From the NCBI RefSeq assembly GCF_003812745.1, contig NZ_CP033831.1, positions 3,844,001-3,908,000 on the forward strand: a DNA stretch of 64,000 bases, in the 5' to 3' direction. Both the position numbers and the translations under genes were made by a program. The notes under the pieces were generated by a model, which ran no database searches, was not told the DNA's origin, and worked only from the letters and a program-made list of their open reading frames with translations. Origin of the DNA: Serratia sp. FDAARGOS_506. Lineage in GTDB: Bacteria; Pseudomonadota; Gammaproteobacteria; Enterobacterales; Enterobacteriaceae. Positions 17,277 through 23,681 of this stretch are shown here, piece after piece. The stretch's first letter is position 1. Each line of letters opens with the position of its first letter.

Positions 17277-18002
17277 TTATGGCGTTTCATCTGGCACAGA
17301 AATAAGCCAGGGAGTAGCAGAGCCATTTTTTATGGCTTCCATATAATTTGAAGCCATAATCTGGTTTTTTTCAGATATTTCACAAAACATTACCAGTTGC
17401 CCGAATAGTTCGGTGTCATCATTGATTTCACCGGGAATTGCCTCCGGAACGAGTGTAATGGCACGTTTAGACAACGTTCTTACAGTGAATTTTTTGCCAA
17501 CTTCAGGTTGGCTATCAAACGCATTAACGCCTATCTCAAGTGAATTCAGATAGGGTGAATAGATGGCATACCATGATTTTTTATAGCAAAAAACGCCGCT
17601 TTTGAATGCTGGCATTTCTTTGAAATCAATTGAGTTTTCCGTTTTTATCCGCTTTATGGCTGTTAATGTATGTTTTTTCGTTGAGTACACCTCCTTGAGG
17701 GCAATGGCAACGCATAACGAAATAAAGCCTGCTGCAAGAAAAGAGAATATGGCAATCAGGATGCCAGCAACAGAAAGGTTAGAATTGAGCAAGAATATTA
17801 TCGTAATAGCGATAACTAGAGAGGAGACTATATTTATCAACCCATCTTTTTTTGTGATGTCCTTCCTGAATTTTACGATGAAATAAATTACCGCAAAAAA
17901 GGCTAAACTATAAAAAAAGAGTAATGACCGATCGGGCATGATTCCATTCGCCAAAAAAGTTGATATTGCGTTTAATTTATAGTAATAGGTCAAAATAAGC
18001 AA
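17277..18002 (-). CDS. AT-rich hypothetical membrane protein
   Basis: Up to 241 residues, not recognised. Three hydrophobic segments lie in the N-terminal half (about 27-44, 56-72 and 77-102), followed by a soluble C-terminal half ending VPDETP. The 18002 start is a TTG with no good ribosome site; ATG at 17939 (MPDRSLLFFYS) would still keep all three segments and may be correct. AT content is clearly higher than in flanking genes and codon choice differs, which suggests acquisition by transfer. It is convergent with the LacI gene. Confidence 0.6.
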   Translation of the reverse strand: MLILTYYYKLNAISTFLANGIMPDRSLLFFYSLAFFAVIYFIVKFRKDITKKDGLINIVSSLVIAITIIFLLNSNLSVAGILIAIFSFLAAGFISLCVAIALKEVYSTKKHTLTAIKRIKTENSIDFKEMPAFKSGVFCYKKSWYAIYSPYLNSLEIGVNAFDSQPEVGKKFTVRTLSKRAITLVPEAIPGEINDDTELFGQLVMFCEISEKNQIMASNYMEAIKNGSATPWLISVPDETP

Positions 18003-18078
18003 TATCAGGTTGGATTATCAACCGTTACGATAGGAATCACATCAGCTTAAATCTGAACCTGTGTGAGTTTCTTGTCTC

Positions 18079-18106
18079 CAGATTTCACGTAGCGCGATCA
18101 AAAAGG
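18079..18106 (+). repeat. 28-bp inverted repeat, left copy
   Basis: A 28-base sequence starting CAGATTTCACGTAGCGCGAT recurs perfectly and inverted at 19156-19183. Identity stops exactly at both ends. The left copy leads into the ribosome site of the DUF4440 gene. The pair brackets dif. Confidence 0.85.
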
Positions 18107-18114
18107 AGGGCATT

Positions 18115-18495
18115 TTGACCCATTTTGCAGAGTGGCTTCGCCAAATCCAGGCGCTTGAGGTTGAACTGCACCAACCAACGACGCGCTGCGATCCGAAGCG
18201 TGTCGCGGCATTGCTGCATGAAGACTTTGAAGAGATCGGTCGCTCAGGTCTGCGTTATGACAAACGCCAAACCATTGCGGCACTGGCGATTGAAACGGGT
18301 TATCCGCAGATTTTCGCGCAAGGTTTTAAGCTGGTGCAAATCAGTGCAGGCACCGTGTTGCTAACGTATAAAAGTTTTCAGCGTGACGCGCAGGGCCACG
18401 CCGTTCGTTGCACGGAGCGTTCGTCGATTTGGCTCCTGACAGAAAAAGAAGGTTGGCAGATACGGTTTCATCAAGGTACGCCGACTGATGAGTGA
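18115..18495 (+). CDS. DUF4440 (NTF2/SnoaL-like) protein
   Basis: 126 residues. LEVELHQPTTRCDPKRVAALLHEDFEEIGRSG is typical of DUF4440 proteins, small alpha+beta cone-fold (NTF2-like) proteins of varied function. The start is TTG at 18115 with a strong AGGAGG at 18104-18109. It sits directly beside the left copy of the inverted repeat and 125 bases before dif. No function can be assigned beyond the fold. Confidence 0.82.
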   Translation: MTHFAEWLRQIQALEVELHQPTTRCDPKRVAALLHEDFEEIGRSGLRYDKRQTIAALAIETGYPQIFAQGFKLVQISAGTVLLTYKSFQRDAQGHAVRCTERSSIWLLTEKEGWQIRFHQGTPTDE

Positions 18496-18619
18496 TTGTA
18501 TTTAAAAGCAACCGAGTGACAGTAAGCCTGGCGGGAAAACGGGATGTCAGAGGGATAACATTGAAGGTGAGGTGAGAGATAATGTGCAGGGCTAGTCCCG
18601 GTGCGTATCCAATAATTAA

Positions 18620-18647
18620 ATTTAACATAATATACATTATGCGCACC
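18620..18647 (-). other. dif: Chromosomal dif site (XerC/XerD dimer resolution)
   Basis: The reverse complement reads GGTGCGCATAA (XerC arm), TGTATA (centre), TTATGTTAAAT (XerD arm). This equals the E. coli dif sequence as I recall it, at all 28 positions. XerC/XerD resolve chromosome dimers here at septation under FtsK control, so this marks the replication terminus. The site lies in a 190-bp non-coding stretch between the DUF4440 gene and a decayed grpB-like gene. Confidence 0.93.
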
Positions 18648-18685
18648 AAGGTGGCAATATGTGGATTCTGCCGTCCAGGCCTGAT

Positions 18686-19081
18686 TCATGGGTTTCCTCC
18701 TGCGGCCAGCCATGCCAGCGCCAGCTGCTGATGCCGCTGAAGAAATTCGTTTTTTAGCCGGCCATAAGCCGCCGGGTTTTGCCGGTTGTCTTCTGCTGCT
18801 TGGCATTGCATTGGGTTGCCGCGTATTGCTGAGCAACACCATGATGCTTACGCAGATAATCTCTGAACACCCAATGTCTGATCGCCTGTTCGCTTCCTGC
18901 CGTAAATGAATGCGTGCGCTTGCCGTTTCCCTTGCTGTAGTAACGACTGCCGGCAATGTCGTTTCGCCATGCGACGTATATCTCATGTCATGCATTCTGT
19001 CATTCAAACCATCCAACGCTGTCAGACTTTCACTCCAGCAAGCTATCAATAAGCTTTGACCGTGATGATGCGTACTGCCAT
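18686..19081 (-). pseudogene. Decayed GrpB-family (UPF0157) gene
   Basis: The start MAVRIITVKAY (ATG at 19081, GGAGAG just upstream) resembles the beginning of GrpB-family nucleotidyltransferase-like proteins but hits a stop after 11 codons. Further on, pieces in different frames read DIAGSRYYSKGNGKRTHSF, IRHWVFRDYLRKHHGVAQQY and NPAAYGRLKNEFLQRH, which match the C-terminal half of the family. At least two frameshifts and a central deletion are needed to join them. It is a dead gene right beside dif. The family call rests on my recall of GrpB sequences. Confidence 0.55.
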
Positions 19082-19155
19082 TTTGCTCTCCAGTAATGAT
19101 GACCGGACATGATTTTCAATGGCGCATACCTCCGCTTTTGACCGGAAATCCCCTG

Positions 19156-19183
19156 CCTTTTTGATCGCGCTACGTGAAATCTG
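19156..19183 (-). repeat. 28-bp inverted repeat, right copy
   Basis: Perfect inverted partner of 18079-18106, about 75 bp upstream of the decayed grpB-like start. The repeat is therefore in front of both convergent genes and encloses dif and about 1.1 kb in total. Confidence 0.85.
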
Positions 19184-19351
19184 ATAAAACGTGGCTGCTA
19201 CGATACTGCAGATTTCTCCCAAACGCGTCACTTAAACGGGACTATTTGTATGCTAAATGCGCATTGGCGTGCATTTGCATCGCTTTCGGTGCCCACCACG
19301 GCGTTGGCTATACTGAATGGGAGCATTCTTCCACGCTCCAGGAGCCTCTCC

Positions 19352-19729
19352 ATGTTTGACCATGTGAAATTTGGCGTCAGCGACTTTGCCCTTAGCAAAG
19401 CGTTTTTCCTCAATGCGCTGGCGCCGCTGGGCGTAAAGATCGTTGCCGAAGGCGCGCCCGGCTATGGCGTCGAACTTTGCCCCGAACGAGGTAACGTATC
19501 ATTGTGCCTATTTCAAACCGATAAAAAGCCGGCACACCTGCACCTGGCATTTGCCGCAAGCAGCCGTGAACAGGTCGATGCGTTCTACCACGCCGCGCTA
19601 AACGCCGGCGGCAAAGACAATGGCGCGCCCGGTTTGCGGCCCAATTACCATGCCCACTACTATGCGGCATTTGTTATCGCCCCGGATGGCCACAATATCG
19701 AAGCGGTTTGCCATACCCCGATGCACTAG
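19352..19729 (+). CDS. VOC-family (glyoxalase/bleomycin-resistance-like) protein
   Basis: 125 residues from ATG 19352, with AGGAG eight bases upstream; an in-frame extension to 19250 is unsupported. The sequence MFDHVKFGVSDFALSKAFF, HLHLAFAASSREQVDAFYHA and FVIAPDGHNIEAVCH shows one VOC module pair of beta-alpha-beta-beta-beta units with metal-ligand type H5, H67 and E near 118. Family members are glyoxalases, dioxygenases and resistance proteins. The specific activity cannot be read from sequence. Confidence 0.85.
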   Translation: MFDHVKFGVSDFALSKAFFLNALAPLGVKIVAEGAPGYGVELCPERGNVSLCLFQTDKKPAHLHLAFAASSREQVDAFYHAALNAGGKDNGAPGLRPNYHAHYYAAFVIAPDGHNIEAVCHTPMH

Positions 19730-19796
19730 TGACTTTTTCAGTTAAAAAAGCATATTAATCAATGTTTAAATACATTGTATTTAACATAACATAATC

Positions 19797-19809
19797 ATGA
19801 CATCGTCAC
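19797..19809. promoter_or_regulatory. Near-match to matS
   Basis: ATGACATCGTCAC differs from GTGACRNYGTCAC only at the first base. It could be a weak MatP site; its proximity to dif makes chance less likely but it is not certain. Confidence 0.35.
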
Positions 19810-19815
19810 GTAACG

Positions 19816-20274
19816 TTACCCTGTCACGTCAATCCACTCTGCTCCGGTGATACTGGCCAGCAGCTGTGGTGCAATTCTCACGCCTGAGTTATCGCTGCCA
19901 CCTGCCGGAAGCACTTCACCGTAGCTGCACAGGCTGCGATCGCAGTAAATTCTCACCGCTGCTGGTGCGGCAAAGGGACAAACGCCGCCGGGCGGATAGC
20001 CGGTCAGCGCCTCCACCTCCTCTGCCGGCAGCATGCGCGCCTTTACGCCGAAGAATTGTTTGTACTTCTTGTTGTCGATTCTGGCGGTTCCCGCCATTAC
20101 CAACAGCACCACGCCGTCGTTCACGCGAAACGACAGCGTCTTGGCGATCTGCCCGCTCTCCACGCCAAAGGCTTCCGCCGCCAGCGCCACCGTAGCGCTA
20201 TTCTTTGTCAGCACCGTCACCGTCGTTTCTGGTGCGTGCTCGGCCAGAAATTGCTGAACGCGCTCGATACTCAT
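19816..20274 (-). CDS. YbaK/EbsC-family aminoacyl-tRNA deacylase
   Basis: 152 residues from ATG 20274, preceded by AGGAGGAAGGGC. An open extension to 20337 is ignored. The INS/YbaK fold is shown by AKTLSFRVNDGVVLLVMAGTA, the DNKKYKQFFG segment with the family lysine, and TGYPPGGVCPFA. Members of this family hydrolyse mischarged tRNAs such as Cys- or Ala-tRNA(Pro). This is a stand-alone copy, not part of ProRS. Confidence 0.88.
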   Translation of the reverse strand: MSIERVQQFLAEHAPETTVTVLTKNSATVALAAEAFGVESGQIAKTLSFRVNDGVVLLVMAGTARIDNKKYKQFFGVKARMLPAEEVEALTGYPPGGVCPFAAPAAVRIYCDRSLCSYGEVLPAGGSDNSGVRIAPQLLASITGAEWIDVTG

Positions 20275-20442
20275 GCCCTTCCTCCTGATGTTGCTAAGCC
20301 ATTGATAATGCCGCAGTGAAGGTTTCGGTTTTAACATCGCATGCTAAAAATGAGAATCAAAATTGTTCAAATCGGTGAATCTGAACAAAGCTTTAAGGGG
20401 ACAACGCCCTTTTTACCTATCATTTTTCATGGAGATACCTGC

Positions 20443-20868
20443 ATGACCACGCAAACGACAGCAAGGCCCTCAGCGGTCGCGGTGGCCGTCTATGAATGGC
20501 TTAATCCGATACCCTACGGATTTTTCACTGCGGCGCTGATTTTCGACATCATCTATGCTTGCACGGCGAACATTCAGTGGCTCAATGGCGCCAGCTGGCT
20601 GATCGCCATTGGCCTGGTTTTTGCCATTATTCCCCGGCTGATTAACCTGGTTCAGGTGTGGTTCGGCAGCGGCCGGCTGCAGGGTTCACCGGTCAAACTC
20701 CATTTCTGGCTGAATCTGATCGCCATCGTTCTCGCCATTATCAACGCTTTCGTGCATAGCCGGGATGCGTATGCCGTGGTGCCGCAAGGCCTGGTGCTGT
20801 CTGCGATCGTGGTCGCGCTGCTGAGCCTCGCCAACATTCTGCTGGCCGTGGCCGCCCGCGCAAAATAA
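20443..20868 (+). CDS. DUF2231-family membrane protein
   Basis: 141 residues from ATG 20443, with GGAG eight bases before it. Four hydrophobic segments (about 23-40, 51-70, 83-102 and 112-135) give the usual DUF2231 topology. It lies 10 bases before a quinoprotein-like lipoprotein gene, and such pairs are common, which suggests an inner-membrane electron-transfer or anchoring role. That role is inferred from context only. Confidence 0.8.
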   Translation: MTTQTTARPSAVAVAVYEWLNPIPYGFFTAALIFDIIYACTANIQWLNGASWLIAIGLVFAIIPRLINLVQVWFGSGRLQGSPVKLHFWLNLIAIVLAIINAFVHSRDAYAVVPQGLVLSAIVVALLSLANILLAVAARAK

Positions 20869-20878
20869 GGAGGTTTTC

Positions 20879-22180
20879 ATGAAGCTATCATCCATCACGA
20901 TTGCGCTTGCTGCCGTGCTGGCGCTGGCCGGCTGCGATAACAGCGCCGTCATTTCGCCAGAACAACAAATGGGGCCGGATCCGACGTTGCCGGCGGCGCA
21001 AGACTTCCTGATGCCGCCGATGCAGGTGCCAAAGGGCGTCGGCTGGCAGCAAAACCAGATGCCGAAAGTGGCGGAGGGTTTGAAGATCGACAAGGTGGCG
21101 GACGGTTTGTTGCATCCGCGCCAGCTGCTTACTCTGCCCAACGGCGATGTCTTGGTGGTGGAAGCCAACGGGCCGGGCACTGAGGCGGTGAGCACGCCCA
21201 AGCAGCTGATCGCCGGGCTGGTGAAAGGCCAGTCAGGTAAAGGGGGCAAAGGCGGTAACCGCATCACCCTGCTGCGCCCAACCGCCGACGGCAGCTGGGA
21301 AAAGCATGTTTTCCTCGAGGGGCTCGATTCCCCATTCGGCGTCCAGCTGATTGGCAACATCCTGTACGTGGCCAACACCGGCAGCATCATGCAGTACGCC
21401 TATCAGCCGGGCGAAACGCGCATCAGCGATCCGGGTAAAGAGCTGGCCGACCTGCCGGACACCATCAACCACCACTGGACCAAGGCCCTGCTGGCCAGCC
21501 CGGACGGTAAAAAGCTGTATGTCGGCGTCGGTTCCAACAGCAACATCACCGAAAACGGCCTGGCCGTCGAGTACCGGCGTGCCGCCGTGCTGGAAGTGGA
21601 TACCGCCTCTGGTGCCAGCCGTGTCTTCGCCAGCGGCTTGCGCAATCCGACCGGGCTGCAGTGGGAGCCGCACAGCGGCAAGCTGTGGGCCATCGTCAAC
21701 GAGCGCGACGAGATCGGCGCCGATCTGGTGCCGGATTACCTGACCTCGGTGCAGGATGGCGGCTTTTATGGCTGGCCTTACAGCTATTTCGGCCAGCACG
21801 TCGATCGGCGGGTGCAGCCGCCGCGGCCGGATCGGGTGGCGAAAGCCATCAAGCCGGACTACGCCCTCAGTTCGCACGTTGCGCCCCTGGGGTTGCTGTT
21901 CTATACGGCAAACGCGTTGCCGGCCGAGTATCGCGGCGGCGCCTTTGTCAGTGAGCACGGCAGCTGGGATCGCTCGCCGCTGAACGGCTACCGGGTCAGC
22001 TACGTGGCGTTCGAGCAAGGCAAGCCGGTCGGCAAACTCAAAGCGGTGGTCACCGGCTTTGTCTCCGACGACGAGAAGGAACTCTATGGCGCACCGGTAG
22101 GATTGGCGGTCGACAAGACTGGCGCCCTGCTGATTGCAGATGACGTGGGCAACACAGTTTGGCGCGTCAGCGCTAAATAA
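20879..22180 (+). CDS. Sorbosone dehydrogenase-like periplasmic lipoprotein
   Basis: 433 residues. A lipoprotein signal with lipobox LAGC places the mature protein at the membrane facing the periplasm. The body is a six-bladed beta-propeller of the PQQ glucose/sorbosone dehydrogenase family (LLTLPNGDVLVVEANGPG, NPTGLQWEPHSGKLWAIVNERDE, GFYGWPYSYFG, EHGSWDR). It probably oxidises an aldose or aldehyde using PQQ, although cofactor use is not certain for this branch. It is likely translated with the DUF2231 gene from AGGAGG in front of ATG 20879. Confidence 0.87.
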   Translation: MKLSSITIALAAVLALAGCDNSAVISPEQQMGPDPTLPAAQDFLMPPMQVPKGVGWQQNQMPKVAEGLKIDKVADGLLHPRQLLTLPNGDVLVVEANGPGTEAVSTPKQLIAGLVKGQSGKGGKGGNRITLLRPTADGSWEKHVFLEGLDSPFGVQLIGNILYVANTGSIMQYAYQPGETRISDPGKELADLPDTINHHWTKALLASPDGKKLYVGVGSNSNITENGLAVEYRRAAVLEVDTASGASRVFASGLRNPTGLQWEPHSGKLWAIVNERDEIGADLVPDYLTSVQDGGFYGWPYSYFGQHVDRRVQPPRPDRVAKAIKPDYALSSHVAPLGLLFYTANALPAEYRGGAFVSEHGSWDRSPLNGYRVSYVAFEQGKPVGKLKAVVTGFVSDDEKELYGAPVGLAVDKTGALLIADDVGNTVWRVSAK

Positions 22181-22185
22181 CGTTA

Positions 22186-22213
22186 ACGGGCAGGTTCTGA
22201 TGGACTTGCCCGT
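22186..22213. terminator. Convergent stem-loop
   Basis: ACGGGCA (22186-22192) pairs with TGCCCGT (22207-22213) between the convergent sorbosone dehydrogenase-like and methyltransferase genes. The T-run is absent; its right arm abuts a matS site. Confidence 0.45.
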
Positions 22214-22224
22214 GACATTGTCAC
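22212..22224. promoter_or_regulatory. matS site (MatP-binding, Ter macrodomain)
   Basis: GTGACATTGTCAC fits GTGACRNYGTCAC at all 13 positions. It lies between two convergent genes, 3.6 kb from dif, and overlaps the end of the methyltransferase coding sequence by a few bases. Confidence 0.8.
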
Positions 22225-22829
22225 TCAACACCCTGCGCTAACCAGACCGTTCTTCCCCCGCAGGCGGGATCTTCCACTACATGGTCGACCACGCGGAAGC
22301 CGTTCTCCTGCAACAAGCGTGTGTACTCCTCCGGTGCCAGGCTGGCGTGAAACAGCGGCCGGCCTTCGAAGTTGCCGATCGCCACGCTGTCTGCAGGGCC
22401 GCTGGTGAACATCAATGCGGCATGCGGCCTGGCATGCCGTCTGAACAGCGGAAACATGCGGCGCTGATCGTCGCGCGCCAGATGAAAGAAACTGTCCCAG
22501 GCCAGCAGTCCGTCGAACTTCACCGGCAAATCCAGCTGGCGCATATCCATTTGTCGCCATTCCTGCTGCGGGAAACGCTGCCGGCAACGCGCGATCATCG
22601 CCTGCGAACCGTCGATGCCGGTTACCCGATATCCCTTTTCGATAAAATAGGCGGCGATCGGTGCGCCATTGCCGCAGCCGAGATCGAGCAGCTGCGCATT
22701 GGCCGGGGCGAGCTGCAAAAAACGATCGAGCCACGGTCGTTCAAACAGCGTGGTGGGTCTGAGGCGTTCCCAGGCGGCGGCATGTTCGTCATAAAGCAGG
22801 ATAATGGTGCTCGCCAGTTTTTCCGTCAT
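22221..22829 (-). CDS. Class I SAM-dependent methyltransferase
   Basis: 202 residues from ATG 22829; an extension to 22913 is open but unlike the family. Motif I LLDLGCGNGAPIAAYFIEKG (SAM-binding glycine loop), GIDGSQAMIARCRQRFP (acidic residue for ribose) and LAWDSFFHL identify a Methyltransf_11/25-type small-molecule methylase. No nearby gene points to a substrate. It is convergent with the quinoprotein gene. Confidence 0.87.
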   Translation of the reverse strand: MTEKLASTIILLYDEHAAAWERLRPTTLFERPWLDRFLQLAPANAQLLDLGCGNGAPIAAYFIEKGYRVTGIDGSQAMIARCRQRFPQQEWRQMDMRQLDLPVKFDGLLAWDSFFHLARDDQRRMFPLFRRHARPHAALMFTSGPADSVAIGNFEGRPLFHASLAPEEYTRLLQENGFRVVDHVVEDPACGGRTVWLAQGVE

Positions 22830-23004
22830 TAATATTGTCCCCGTCGCGTTATTGGCGCAAAAAAATAGCCATTGGTCAGAATTAAAGCGCTTATCCGATA
22901 ATATATTCATCAACAGACCGTTGACCAGAAATAAAAGGTTTTAACATTTCGACATAACCCAGTACAATTCCCTACCCTGTGTTAACCCTTTTTTCAGGTT
23001 GATT

Positions 23005-23460
23005 GTGTCGTTAATTCAGTGTTCTACATCGCGAAATCGGGCCGCTGCCTGGTTAGGGATGTTTGCCATTCTGATGTTGTTCATTGCGCCGGTGGTCTCG
23101 CGATCCCTGGAGCATGTACGCGCCGGAAGTGCTGGAACGACCATCATGGCGGATTGCGGCATGGAAATGCCGATGCATCATGGGATGCACTCGCCGCCGC
23201 CTGCGCCAGAAAAAGCCTCACAGCCGCTGATGCAGCACGGTGGCGGCCACCACAACATGGCGATGATGATGGACGACAGCGCCTGCGGCTACTGCGTGCT
23301 GTTGCTGCACGCACCGCTGCTGGACGTGAGCCATGCCCCGCTGTTCTGGTCCCACTCGCTGGCTTCCCGCCCGCCGCCGATTCACTATCTCGTTCCTCTG
23401 TTTGCCCACGTCGTTCACACCGAATTACAGCCGCGCGCGCCCCCCATTTCTTTCCTCTGA
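23005..23460 (+). CDS. DUF2946 protein, probably copper-related
   Basis: 151 residues from GTG 23005, with AGG six bases before it; TTG at 22999 is an alternative. One hydrophobic segment (about 15-35) is followed by a His/Met-rich loop (GMEMPMHHGMHSPPP, HGGGHHNMAMMMDDSACGYC) and the family's CxxC plus hydrophobic stretch. Methionine- and histidine-rich loops bind copper ions. DUF2946 genes often sit beside TonB-dependent copper receptors, as here 222 bp downstream. A role in periplasmic copper handling is inferred. Confidence 0.75.
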   Translation: MSLIQCSTSRNRAAAWLGMFAILMLFIAPVVSRSLEHVRAGSAGTTIMADCGMEMPMHHGMHSPPPAPEKASQPLMQHGGGHHNMAMMMDDSACGYCVLLLHAPLLDVSHAPLFWSHSLASRPPPIHYLVPLFAHVVHTELQPRAPPISFL

Positions 23461-23681
23461 TTTAACAATAAGCCATTGCCGTTCTCTGTATTGCCGTTGA
23501 TCGCTTCAACCCGGCGGAATTAATTCGCCCAACGGTTAATCATCGAGACGACATTATTAATCCGGTTATTTCCACGTTGATGGAATTAACCCCCGTATTT
23601 TCCGATGGTGATTTTCGCCAGGCCGCCCCACGCCTGAATAATCCCTCGGCCAAGAACGGAAAAAAGTTAGCTTAAGGAAAG

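Noticed and set aside
18471-19049. Minus-strand open frame across dif
   Set aside because: It runs through non-coding dif DNA and pieces of the decayed grpB-like gene; not one protein.
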